A stretch of DNA of 64,000 nt from Hygrophila difformis (GCA_030278955.1 JAOANR010000015.1:17221917-17285916); one strand, 5' to 3'; positions 47,601 to 57,964 are shown, numbered from the stretch's first letter. Translations and numbers: made by a program. The notes: generated by a model not told the origin, from the sequence alone.

Positions 47601-48512
47601 GGATATTGTTATAAACTGTTACGCGAAAGTGATCAACCGTCGTGAATTCGAAAGAGCCAATGGGAAACCAATGCTGAAATATTGTTTTTCATCATTATTT
47701 GCTGTGAGTCTGATATATATATACATACATATATATATATATTCAACTTCTTTTTGATGCATGATATGTTGTATCTTTTGAAACAGACATTTTCAGAGGC
47801 AGAGGTGGATGCAGATTTACCATTAAAAGATGGTGCAGAACTTGTTGATGCATTCGTGAAAGATTTCAAGTTTTTTCCTGAAGAAATGATTGATGTGGTG
47901 TTGAATGCAGAGAGTGTAAGATACATTTTTGTTTTGATAATTTTGTTTATATTGTTGATCATTTTTAGATTCTAATTATATGTTTTCTCAATGTTCCAGT
48001 TCTTCTTCCCATATTGTCGACAAAACCACTGGGTTGCTTTTTCTGTTGATATGAGAAAGAGAAGAATTTTTTACTTCAACAGCAAGAATGCTGAAGGCGG
48101 GTGGACAGCTGATTATAATGTTTTGAATAGGATATGGTATAACTTGAGGATGCTGGGAAATACACTGATGAAATCTGAAAAATGGTTTGCATCATATCGC
48201 ATGCTTTTCTCGCCGCTTGCAGAGCAGAAAGATGAGCACAGCTGCGGTGTTTTTGTCATGTCTTATATGGATTATTGGGAAGGATTAATTATGGATGACA
48301 TGTTGGCAGAAATGAAGAACAAGAGGTATAATCTGGCAAAAAGAGCCAAGGTCTGCGCTGAAATATTGATGTCAGATGTCAATCAAAAGAAAGATTTTGT
48401 GCTAGGAGAAGTGAGTAGAGAGATGCAGTTGGTTGCCCAGCATAGTCAGTCATTTGAGGTAAAGAAACCAGCACCACCTAAGCCAAAAAAGAGTCGGAAA
48501 AAGAAACAATGA
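44689..48512 (+). CDS. PMD/DUF1985-like plus Ulp1 (C48) cysteine protease gene, ten exons, one frame slip
   Basis: Exons 44689-45378, 45491-46335, 46436-46483, 46565-46648, 46830-46913, 47099-47176, 47272-47703, 47787-47915 and 48000-48512; the second includes a frame change, so nine blocks are certain and a short extra intron at 46088-46131 would make ten. The N-terminal 280 residues (LINQWSIQEECF, WRFTDEDIHKVYGLPWG, LRYNWCLHIRQFL) resemble the PMD/DUF1985 domain often found before Ulp1. An acidic low-complexity middle follows. The C-terminal protease has His at 48027-48029 (QNHWVAF), Gln at 48225-48227 and Cys at 48243-48245 (EQKDEHSCGVFV), a correct Q-x5-C. The usual catalytic Asp position reads Asn (YFNSKN, 48078-48080). 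Ulp1 enzymes cleave SUMO from proteins. The frame slips around a C6 run at 46066-46071, by indel or alternative splicing. Confidence 0.78.
46565..47260 (+). repeat. Tandemly amplified exon-intron modules carrying the motif
   Basis: Exons 46565-46648 and 46830-46913 (both 84 nt) encode near-identical peptides built on repeats of AHDGAKKDV and HDVAENAE. Each is followed by an intron starting GTACT with three motif copies (46661, 46683, 46706; and 46926, 46948, 46971). A third, diverged module is exon 47099-47176 with motifs at 47189, 47211 and 47234. The module period is 265 bp. Motif spacing is 22 then 23 in all three introns. Confidence 0.88.
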
Positions 48513-48679
48513 TGAAATGAAGTGTTTTTGATGAATGAATGAACTGTTTTTTTTATGCGATGGATGACATCGCTTAAATGTATATGTAAATTTTTCGTTG
48601 CTGAAATGTACATTGTTTCATCTGTTAAATGTCTATTGTTTAATCGGTTATATATATTGCACTTTTTGTGATCGCTTAA

Positions 48680-49273
48680 ATGTACATCTCTTTATTCTTA
48701 CATGGGCATTGTAAATTATGGAGTATTATTCTCTATTTGGCTGATTTGGAGCGATTCGGTCAGGTTGGGATAGCTGAAAAAGGAACTGATGTGGATCCTG
48801 AGGTTGGGATAGCTGAAAAAGGAACTGATGTGGATCCTGAACATGCTGAGCACATCAGACTTCTAAGGGAAAAAGTGCTACATGAGATAACGCGTAAGAA
48901 CTGGCCAGTGCTGAGAAAGAATGCAAGACAGTACAGATTGATGAACAAGGCTGAGGCAGAGGAGTATCTGAAATATGATCTGGCACAAGATATGTCTTAT
49001 TTAAAAGAAGCCCTGGAAAGAGACATGGTGTCCGCCATGATGGAGCGTTACAGAATTTCTTATCTCGAACTCCTCATGGAAATGGATCAGAAGGCCCTGG
49101 ATTATTGTAACACAGGAAATAAAAAGAAGATCATGCATTATGATTACAAATTCAGAAGTCTAATCTGCAAACGTATAAAAGGAGCATGGGAACTGATGCT
49201 GGTGAGGATCACCAATCCACAATTTGTGAGAGATTACTTGAGGTTTGTAGATAATCAGTTTGGCCAAAAGTAG
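48680..49273 (+). CDS. MULE-encoded protein of unknown function
   Basis: The open frame runs 48680-49273 (197 aa); the true start may be an exon boundary near 48763, because the first 25 residues are hydrophobic and unlike the rest. A 39-nt unit is repeated exactly in tandem from 48763, giving the peptide VGIAEKGTDVDPE twice. The remainder is helical and charged (LREKVLHEITRKNWPVL, YLELLMEMDQKALDY) with a basic C-terminal part. No known domain seen. It lies 250 bp after the Ulp1 gene's stop, on the same strand, and could also be a 3' exon of that gene in another splice form. Confidence 0.55.
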   Translation: MYISLFLHGHCKLWSIILYLADLERFGQVGIAEKGTDVDPEVGIAEKGTDVDPEHAEHIRLLREKVLHEITRKNWPVLRKNARQYRLMNKAEAEEYLKYDLAQDMSYLKEALERDMVSAMMERYRISYLELLMEMDQKALDYCNTGNKKKIMHYDYKFRSLICKRIKGAWELMLVRITNPQFVRDYLRFVDNQFGQK

Positions 49274-49314
49274 AAGAAAACAGTTTTGTGAAAACGTTTG
49301 TAGATGTGATTATC

Positions 49315-49910
49315 AATTTTTCAGCGATCAGTTGTAAGCATTTTAAGCGATGGTTGAATATTCTTTTCAGCGATGAATATGTATTCTTTTCAGCGATGTG
49401 TATATAGCATTTTTCAGCGATTTGTATATGAGCATTTTATGCGATTATATGTATGTGTTGTGATATGTTTCTCTTTTTATGAGTTTTCTGAAATTTCACA
49501 TTTATACATTCATTTAAGTGAGTTCTGAGTTATGTTTGTACATGTGATTATCAGCGATGTCAAGAGCAATTTTTTCAGCGATGTGTAAATGGCATTTTAA
49601 GCGATGGTTTTGTATATTTTTCAGCGACATAGAGCAAGCATTTTAAGCGATGGTGATAGATCGTCGTTTTTTGATTTTGTATGTATGTTTCTGAGTTCTG
49701 AGTTATGTTGAGCGATGGACATCAAGCATTTTGGGATATGTTTTCTCTTTTCTGAGTTTTCTGAAAATTTCGTATTTATACATTCATTTAAGCGACAAAA
49801 TGTTTGTACATGTGAATATAGCATTTTAAGCTATGGTTCTATATTGTTTTCAGCGATGATTGGTAAGTCTTTTAAGCGATGGGTCTATGTTGTTTTCAGC
49901 GATGGAAGGA
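49315..49910 (+). repeat. Motif array downstream of the unknown gene
   Basis: Plus-strand motifs start at 49318, 49341, 49364, 49387, 49411 and 49435 (last a variant), spaced 23, 23, 23, 24 and 24 bp. Further copies lie near 49548, 49574, 49595, 49641, 49707, 49851, 49870 and 49893. TTTTCAGCGATG and TTTTAAGCGATG alternate. Segments resemble the left 189-bp units (TTTCTGAAATTTCACATTTA, CATTCATTTAAG, TTTGTACATGTGA). Confidence 0.88.
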
Positions 49911-50102
49911 AATATATTTCGTTTTTATGGAGTGGCCTAAATGAAATGGGCCTAAATAAAATTAAATGGGCCTCGGAAAATTTTTTAAATTGTGAGCCTT
50001 ATAAAAGGAATCACATTCATTTCTCGAATCTTCATTTCTAAACCGTTTCTCAAAACCCTAATTTCTCAAAACCGTAATCGGAATCACCTTCATTTCTCAA
50101 AA

Positions 50103-51141
50103 ATGTCGTCCAAAAGAAGATGCACGGAAGAGAGTTCCAGTCGCACATCCGACTTGTTCACACAATGCTGGGAGATGTTCGGGAATTATCTGAAGGACAC
50201 ACATCCCACGTGTGACAATGCGCGCGGACTGAATGATTTGATAGAAAAAATGTTAAACGCTGGGTATGTGCCGAAGAAGCATCAGGATATTCTTATTGAA
50301 ACACAGGTATTTCTTATTGAAATTACAACTGAGTATGCTTAGGAACCTTTTGGTTGGAATTGTTTTGAACTGATTTATGGTTTTTAATGTTTTTTTGAAC
50401 TGATTATAGTTGTTCTAGGGTTACGAATTGTTTCAGTGTTTTATATTTGAACTGTTTGAACTGATTATGGTTGTTCTAGGGTTATGAGTTGTTTTAAGTG
50501 TTTTATGGTTGTTTTAGTTATTAATTGTTTTTTTACTGATTATTGTTGTTTTAATGATTTTGTTTTGAACTGATTATGGTTGTTTTTTAGTGATATGAAT
50601 TGTTTTTGTACTGATTATGGTTGTTTTAGTGATTGTTTTGAACTGATTATGTTTGCTTTTGTACTGATTATGGTTTTCTTTCTTATATTTACTTTGTTCT
50701 CTCAATTGTACTTATTGTTTCAGTGCTATGAATTGCTTTGTATCTTATATTTACATCTTATATGTTAATAAGCTATCTTTCTTATATGTTGAAACACAGG
50801 ATTTTCTGTTGAAAATTATAACTGAGTATCCTGATATTGAGGCTGCTGAAAGATCTTATAACATCATGTATCCCCACTTTGAAGCTCTGGATATTCATAT
50901 TGGTGTCCTCCAAAATGAAGGCAGATCTAATGGTGCTGATGTCAACAGACGTTCATTTGATCCCACACAGCTGCGTGAAATGTCAAATCACTATCGCAGC
51001 GTGAAAGTCTCATTTGCAAATACTCCAGCGCAGTTGAGAGAACGCAAAAAGGCTTTTACAAATATGTGGGAAGATCTGATTCATAGGCTTAGGGCGATGC
51101 ATCAAGCCATCTCTGATCCATCTAATATCCCGGCTGTTTAA
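50103..51141 (+). CDS. MULE-encoded small protein, two exons, unknown function
   Basis: Exon 1 50103-50306 and exon 2 50800-51141 join in phase to 181 aa. ATG 50103 follows an A-rich leader with repeated CTCAAAACC. The N-terminus is basic and Ser-rich (MSSKRRCTEESSSRTSD), then helical (WEMFGNYLKDTHPTCDNARG). Exon 2 carries helices such as LREMSNHYRSVKVSF and RKKAFTNMWEDLIHRLRAMH, possibly a coiled coil. No known domain recognised. The intron opens with a copy of the exon 2 start: GAAACACAG followed by a TTTCTTATTGAAATT-like phrase, then a stop, so intron retention would give a 79-aa protein. The intron body is a degenerate repeat of TTTTGAACTGATTATGGTTG. Confidence 0.65.
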
Positions 51142-51424
51142 TATGTTTTTGGAATGTGTTTTGAATGACTCTTGAATTGTGATGTTTTTGGAATGACTTG
51201 TTCTTTGTGAAGTTTTTGGATGTTTTTATGACTTTTTTTGAATGGTGGTGTTGAATCTGTTTTTGGATGTTTTTTGGATGTGTTATGACTGTGATTTTGA
51301 ATGGAATGTTGAAAGTTGAATGTTTGATTTATGGTTTGATTTTATGGTGTTGAATGTTTTATGACTTTGAATGGATTTAACTGGTTTTAGTGTCTACGAA
51401 TTGTTTCAGTGATTTGCGGTTTTT

Positions 51425-52450
51425 ATGCTCTATCGCTGAAAAGTACATAGTGAACTCGCTTAAAAGAATAGTTGTTCATCGCTGAAAAGTCATAACATCT
51501 CTGCAAAGTGTATTCGCTTAAAGGAATCTCAATCATCGCTGAAAATAATAGAACAATCTCGATGAAATGAAGCACATACCATCGCTGAAAAGTATAATGT
51601 TATATCGCTGAAAATAATGATACAAATTAATATGTTTTAATTAGGAATCAATAATTTCGTTAAAAATAGTATCTTAAAGAAAACAGTTGCACTTCATCAA
51701 TAGTGTACCATTATTTTTCAAGTCATCGCTGAAAATAATGGCACACTCTCGCTGAAATGAAGTTAGTTATATCGCTGAAAAGAATAACTATGTATCGCTG
51801 AAAATAATGATACAAATTAATATAATTTGTGTCAGTAATATGTTGTAATTAGGAATTAATAATTTCGTTAAAAATAAAAACATATGATGTATCGCTGAAA
51901 AGTACAAAGTGAAATCGCTTAAAGAGTATATCATTCATCGCTGAAAAGAGTAGTAAACATCGCTGAAAAGATATAATATCTCTGCAAAGTGTAGTATCTC
52001 GACGAAAACAATTGCACTTCATCGAGAGTGTACAATTATTTTTCAAAAGTCATCGCTGAAAATAATGACGCACTCTCGCTGAAATGAAGGGATATCCATC
52101 GCTGAAAAGAATAATGTTGTATCGCTGAAAATAATGATACAAATTAATATAATTTGTGACAGTAATATGTTGTAATTACGAATTAATAATTTCGTTAAAA
52201 ATAAAAACATATGATGCATCCTGCATTCTGCATCGCTGAAAAGATATAATATCTCTGCAAAGTGTATTAGATGCACATCTCGGAGAAAGGAATTTGAAGT
52301 CATCGCTGAAAATAATGTGGCATTCTCGCTGAAATGAATAACACTCCCTCGCTGAAAAGAATAACGTTGTATCGCTGAAAATAATGTTACACTCTCGATG
52401 AAATGAAGCATAGTGATGTATCGCTGAAAAGAATAATGTTTTAATTAGGA
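51425..52450 (-). repeat. Right motif array (reverse orientation)
   Basis: About nineteen copies of ATCGCTGAAAA (reverse complement of TTTTCAGCGAT), plus variants CTCGCTGAAAT, TTCGCTTAAAG and ATCTCTGCAAAG. Cores at 51433, 51456 and 51479, and at 51892, 51915, 51938 and 51960, are 22-23 bp apart. A longer unit containing AATTTCGTTAAAAATAAAAA recurs near 51660, 51865 and 52190. The array fills the space between the last gene and the right terminus. Confidence 0.9.
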
Positions 52451-52599
52451 ATTAATAATTTCGCTAAAAATAAAAGCATAGTGATTTTTAGTGATTTTTT
52501 CTGTTGTAAGATATTTTAGGATACAAATCCGTTTAAGATATGCAATAAATCCGTTAAAGATACGTACTAATCCGTTAATTTCGTAATTAATAAAACTGT

Positions 52600-52720
52600 T
52601 CCATATTTTAATTGGACAACTTTACCCTTTTGCATTTACAACCCTTGGATTTTAATTGGACGATCAAGATTTTCGCCTTGATGTGCTGCGGATTTGTTCA
52701 ATCGCACCATAACCGGACCC
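52600..52720 (-). repeat. MULE right terminal region
   Basis: Read inward it begins GGGTCCGGTTATGGTGCGAT, pairing with the left end. An internal phrase, CTTGATGTGCTGCGG at 52677-52691, has the same orientation as its left-end counterpart. Confidence 0.65.
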
Positions 52721-52900
52721 GTTCAACTAGAGCATCCTTATTGTGATTGATCTGATACGCAAGGCAGCGAAATGTTCATCTCAGATTCAGAATATGTAAA
52801 CAATTGTAGTACCATATATGGTTCGAGAATCTCTACTTGCATAAAATGACAATTTCATATCCTAATACACATTAATACTCCCTCTGTCCCAACTGAAATA

Positions 52901-53160
52901 CTCCCTCTGTCCCATTTAACTTGTCTTGTTTGACTTCTGCACACAATCCAATGCACTTTTTCACTTGTTAATATCTCAAAATATATACAATGAAAAATTA
53001 TGTAAAATATGTATTATAAAACTACATGATCATACGATTCTAACAAGATCCAACTCGATTATTTTTTTCATATTAAATACTTATAATAAAATTGAGTCAA
53101 AGCTGAACAATGAACAGTGCCAAAAAGTCAAACATGACATGTTTGGTGGGACGGAGGGAG
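52901..53160. mobile_element. Stowaway-like MITE (260 bp) with extra left end
   Basis: The ends CTCCCTCTGTCCCATT and GTGGGACGGAGGGAG are flanked by TA at 52899-52900 and 53161-53162. A second copy of the left terminus, TACTCCCTCTGTCCC, sits just upstream at 52876-52890. It matches 36412-36658 in inverted orientation. Confidence 0.8.
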
Positions 53161-53162
53161 TA

Positions 53163-53653
53163 TTTTACTTACTAGTATTTTTGAATGTTCCATCACAAAT
53201 ATCTACTTTCTATAAATAGAAATAATTTTTCCCTCTAACAACTACATGGACGTCATCATATACTCACAAATCAACTATATCGTAATTCTTGTGCCCAACA
53301 GTAATAAGACATTGAATGGGAAGGAGGTAGTATCTTCTATTAGTCCCCTGGGCTGTTGCTTCTCAGTCCATTGTTAAGACCTTTAGGCACCATAAAAGAT
53401 TGATACAAAGGCAATGCTAAAGACATTATGCAAAGAAGAAAGAAAATGTTCCCGATGGCCCCCAAACTCATGAATCTTATTATAATCTGCATAAAATGTA
53501 TTCTCAAATTTGAGGGAATCCAAACCGACACTCAAAACTTAAACTGTTGGCCAAATGCCAAATCTTGGAAGTACAGAGATTGACTTGTACTATACAAGAA
53601 ACTGATATATGTATAGATAAAGGACATTATATTGCTTACACAATCACAGAATT
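53163..53653. other. Downstream flank of the WD40 gene
   Basis: AT-rich; holds the probable 3' UTR of the minus-strand WD40 gene. No other gene recognised; the 63-aa ORF at 53340-53531 minus is unsupported. Confidence 0.5.
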
Positions 53654-54976
53654 TTAGCTAATGTTACACTCTCTCGAGTTCCCACCCTCATCTGAAGGAT
53701 CTCCATCTGAAAAACCCAAGACATATGCCTCAGCATCCTCATCATCATCATCATCATTATCACTCTCAGTATCAAATCTGTTGCGTCTTCTTTCGATATA
53801 CACTTGTGCTTGCCTCTGGTGCAGGTGTAAAACATGCATGATCACCTCAGGAGTGACCGTAACCCGGGAATGGCTATCCCCACCTAGCTTATTGTCTTCA
53901 ATTATCTGGTCACATTTTGGACAGATTGTAAGAAACAACAAATGGGATTGAAGCAGGGATTAAGAAGTGTCTGGATTAAAGTCTACCTCCTCAGCATTAT
54001 CGGGCAGAGGATTAACATCATCAGTTGATGGGCTCCAAAGCCTTATAGTTTTTTCTATCCCGCAAGAAGCAAGGATTGGGATTGTCGGGTGAGGTTCCAG
54101 CTGATTCACAATATGTCTATCACCGACCATCATACGGATGAGCTCACCGCCCTTTTTCTTCCAAATGAAAATATGGCCGCAGTCGGATCCACTAACAACA
54201 TATTCATCGTTCGGGCCAAAGAAATTCACTCCTTTGACTGTTTGCGCATTCCTATGACCTGAATAAACTTGTGGCTCTGCCACTCCATCTGTGCCTTCAG
54301 ATGATAAAGGCTGGGGACCTGAGCCATGTACGTTTTTCCTTGGAAACAAATATAGGAGCTCTTCATTATACGAGACAAGCAATTCACTCATTCTGGAGTA
54401 AGTTAATGAGGTAATGTGTGCTTCATCTTTCCCAGTAAGGTGATGGGGGCAAAAAGATTCAATAGGGGTTCCAGCTTTACATGATGCATTCATTTGGTAA
54501 TGCCTGATGTCATAAACACGAGCATACATATCAGCACCTCCTGCAGCAAAATAATTAGGATTTCTTGGGTCAATTGCAATGGAATTCAACCCAACAGGCC
54601 AGGTGTGTTCTGGATTTGCAGAGCAATAGAACAGCTTGGAAGCAGAATTGCTTCGTAGATCATACTGCAAAAGAATGCCAATCAGCACCTATTAGGTATG
54701 GAAAGAAAAAGCGGGATTGAACAGTTGCAGTAAAAAGGCATACATGTTGGACATAACCATCCTCCCCACAGCTGTAAAAGACATAAGGGCTTCCCGGTTC
54801 TACAGCAAGCTTGTGGACCCGACCTTGATGCTTGGATAATCTTTTTGTTTCTACTGAACCATTCTCCAGCACCTGGCTTAGCCTAACCTGAAGTAGGAGC
54901 ATATTTTAAAGAATAAGGACGTATCTCCTGCTCCTGTCACTCAGGCCAGTGAATGGGATTTTCAGATATTTATATA

Positions 54977-55015
<39 letters not shown>

Positions 55016-57727
55016 CAACTATTATTCCACGGCTACTAGGTTTCCCCTCAGAAACTAAATTTGCCACCAAATAATAATTACTATAAGAATGAGTCAGTGT
55101 TGTAAAAACTCTCAAATGCCAAATTACCTGGCAATCAGCAGATGAAGTTACTATTACACGATCATCACTGAATGGCATGAATCTGGTCTGGAATATGTTG
55201 TTTGAATGACCAGATGAATAAGAAAACTTAAGTTTCAGCCTTGCCCAGTCCCAGACCTTTACTTGTCTGTCATCTGAACCTGACACGAGAAGCTCACCAG
55301 TAGAGTTAAACTCAATAGCATTCACACAACCACGGTGGCCAGAGAGTTTTCCATACAAATCAATCTGCTTGATCAGGGTCTGCAACAGTCAAGAAAATGT
55401 GCAATCACTCACAAGATCATCATCCAGAAGTGAGACACTGGCCATTCAAAAACTCTAAATCTGAATATAATGCAGAAAAGAATTCGAGAAGGATATAGAA
55501 ATCCGCAGAACATGCTGTTAAAAGAATGGAGATCTACATGAGAATAATGGCTAATAACAATAAAAAAAAAAAAAAAAATAAACAAGGAAAGAACCACAGT
55601 ATCACATGTATAACAGACATAGTGACTGAAAAGAGAGAAATCACCATGAAGGAGCATATGTATTGATAATTTGTTGAAAGGAGAGTTAGGTTATGACTTA
55701 AGAGGTAATCATGCACAATCGTGAAGCACTGTACTTCTAGACAACCAAATATTACACATCACGTCTTTTTACCAGTAGGGCATATCATTTTCTATGAAGC
55801 TTAGTATTTATTCTCAATCAATTTAATAATGTTACACAACACAAGTTTAGCTGAAGGATAAAAATTCAATAATTCTAATTTTATACTCATTTTTGTAATT
55901 GAAACCTGGAATCAAAGTAAAGTTTAACTATGGTCTAGGCAGATATTAAAATCTTCTAAATAAGGATTTGAAATGTTTAACTATGAGATAAGATAAAACC
56001 ATCACAGCAATATTTTTCCTGGAAAATATGCAGAAACATTACCAGAGTCTTGTGTAATAGCCATAACCATAACCATAAACAATTCAATGAGATATACAGG
56101 CAACATCAGTATTGTAGGTATTAAGGACCCAGTTCTTGGGCAGTAAGAAGCAGCGACTAAAAAGGTTTGGGGAAGTTGATCATACGGTATGAGTAGCAAA
56201 GCCAAAAGCATAGAAACAATAAGATGAAAATGTCAAACTGATTTTAGAGAGTTGGCAGGTACAGTAATCACAGAAGATTACTGTTCAAGTTGCTTAGACA
56301 GATGGTAGACATCAGAAGGGTTATATACAGGCAACATCAGTATTGTAGGTATTAAGGACCCAGTTCTTGGGCAGTAAGAAGCAGCGACTAAAAAGGTTTG
56401 GGGAAGTTGATCATACGGTATGAGTAGCAAAGCCAAAAGCATAGAAACAATAAGATGAAAATGTCAAACTGATTTTAGAGAGTTGGCAGGTACAGTAATC
56501 ACAGAAGATTACTGTTCAAGTTGCTTAGACAGATGGTAGACATCAGAAGGGTTAGCTAATAGCCTAATACATACATATATGTCAAATCCCTAGTCCCCAG
56601 AAAAAAGGATTTTAAGAGATAAAAGAAGAGATACATTTGGTCTGAATAAAACGATATTTAGCGAACAAATAAGCATTGATCTATTGGTTAGTAAATCTTT
56701 TGTTTATCCTGTTGTAGTCATATTCAAATGAATGGTTTCTTGCAAAAGCCTTGTTATGATTAGAATGTTGCGATATTGCCTTCTAAAAGTAAAATAAATG
56801 CCATAGTGATGCAATCACAAATTTTGTAGTATACTGCATTTTAAGTGAAATGATAAAATAGAAGGTAACAATTGTACACCAGTGAAATAAATAAGTTGGA
56901 ATCTTAGGGACGACAGCCCATGTGTACTCCAGATGAATACATAAATATACACTAATATACTAATTTCAAATATCTGCAAATATGATACTCAAACTGCCCT
57001 GCAAATGGAAAATAATAACAAGGTTGGAAAACATGACTATAAAAACCTGCACACCTCTCCAGTCTTTTTGAGTAAACACTATACAACACTAAAAATGTAC
57101 TCCATTATCCTGTATTATGTTTGAAAGTTGAAAATACTTGTAAAGCATAGTGATTAACCAGAAAATCCTAAGCACCCATTCATAAATCTTCTAATTGTGA
57201 CGATTAGAAAACAACACACGCAATAATGCTTTTCGAAAAAATGAATCTACCTGACATACAGAGGTCCGTTAACTAGAAACACGGAAACAGAACCACCAGG
57301 AATAGCCAGCAGGGCTCTACAAACAGAACCACAGACAAAGAAATTCAGTACTCTAGCATCCAACTTAACATGATTTTCTCGTAGCTTCTCTCAACAGACG
57401 AATAACTCTAAATTCCTCGCGCATAAACCAAAAGACTCATTTGCATACCTAGAAGGACCAAAACAGACAATTCGAGATAGAAATACATCGACAAAAGTAA
57501 TTAAGCGCAAACAAACAAGTGCAGTGATTATCCAATCGCAATACCAAATCAAACATCAGTTCGCAGTCTTCACAAGATATATTCCCAAATCAGACAGGAA
57601 AAGCAGAGATCGGGTGCACCTGGGAAGCGGAGACGCGGCGAGAGAAAACCCTGGGGGAAGCAAACCCCGCCTCTCTCTTGAAGAATTCGAGCAAGCGGTT
57701 ATCGGAATTATTGAAATCCAGGCCCAT
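53654..57727 (-). CDS. DCAF8-like WD40-repeat protein (477 aa, five exons)
   Basis: Exons on the minus strand: 57727-57620, 55379-55128, 54887-54744, 54664-53987 and 53905-53654. All are phase 0 with GT-AG borders; total 1434 nt. The N-terminus, MGLDFNNSDNRLLEFFKREA then PRVFSRRVSAS, is typical of plant DCAF8 relatives. Seven WD40 blades can be read, including HRGCVNAIEFNSTGELLVSG, GHSNNIFQTRFMPFSDD, LAVEPGSPYVFYSCGEDG, GLNSIAIDPRNPNYFAAGG and PHPTIPILASCGIEKTIRLW. A YDLR at the exon 3-4 junction and VYDIR fit the WDxR-type DDB1-binding box, so the product is probably a substrate receptor of CUL4-DDB1 ubiquitin ligase. The C-terminus has an Asp-run (about ten acidic residues) and ends GNSRECNIS. 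Read-through of intron 4 gives an alternative stop at 53960. This is the best-preserved host gene in the window. Confidence 0.9.
54979..55012. repeat. (TA)n microsatellite in intron 2
   Basis: A run of about seventeen TA units between exons 2 and 3 of the WD40 gene. Confidence 0.9.
56092..56553. repeat. Perfect 231-bp tandem duplication in intron 1 of the WD40 gene
   Basis: 56092-56322 and 56323-56553 are identical base for base as far as I can compare by eye, starting ATATACAGGCAACATCAGTA and ending CATCAGAAGGGTT. No TIR or TSD. The intron (57619-55380, 2.2 kb) otherwise holds AT-rich sequence with no gene. Confidence 0.93.
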
Positions 57728-57964
57728 ATCGGGTGAAATTGGGGTTGCACGGAAAGGAAAACGATGGAAAACAGTGGATTGAAAGAGAGAAACTGATATG
57801 TCCAACAGTAAAAGGGAAGAAAGCAAAGAATCGAGTGGAGAGTGCGGTGTTGCACCATAGAAATAGAACGAAGACTGTGCTGTGGAGTCCGATTATGTAA
57901 ATAACAATGTTTTGTAGCATACCATCATTTCATTCATGTATTAAACATATATAATCCTAGTATA

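Larger units (their letters stand above)
40805..52720. mobile_element. MULE-type transposon, 11.9 kb, with four gene models and a dispersed phased motif array
   Basis: An exact 10-bp direct repeat, GTTCAACTAG, lies at 40795-40804 and 52721-52730, within the 8-11 bp range of Mutator-like elements. The outer ends are imperfect inverted repeats: TTTCGTTAGGGTGCAATC at the left against GTCCGGTTATGGTGCGATT read inward from the right. Weaker inverted similarity (AAGGGTA..AAAGT) continues to about 100 bp. Inside are a FAR1/FRS-type transposase gene, a PMD-like/Ulp1 gene, and two small genes, all on the plus strand. The rest is dominated by the motif TTTTCAGCGATG, forward on the left and reversed on the right. 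Ulp1-like genes are known cargo of Kaonashi-type MULEs; this element pairs one with an intact FRS transposase. Confidence 0.82.

Noticed and set aside
41330..52450. CRISPR-like or satellite interpretation of the repeated TTTTCAGCGATG
   Set aside because: The motif is 12 bp, scattered through introns and both orientations, without uniform spacers, in a eukaryotic transposon; transposase-site array fits better.
53661..53951. Ser-rich 96-aa plus-strand ORF
   Set aside because: Antisense shadow of the WD40 gene's Asp-rich last exon.
53941..53985. Stop at 53960 as the real end of the WD40 gene
   Set aside because: A GT donor at 53986 and AG acceptor at 53906 join in phase to a conserved C-terminal exon, so this stop most likely lies in a retained intron.
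57556..57858. 100-aa minus-strand ORF starting MVQHRTLHS
   Set aside because: It overlaps the true first exon of the WD40 gene in another frame; the MGLDFNNSD start joins in phase to exon 2 and matches the family.
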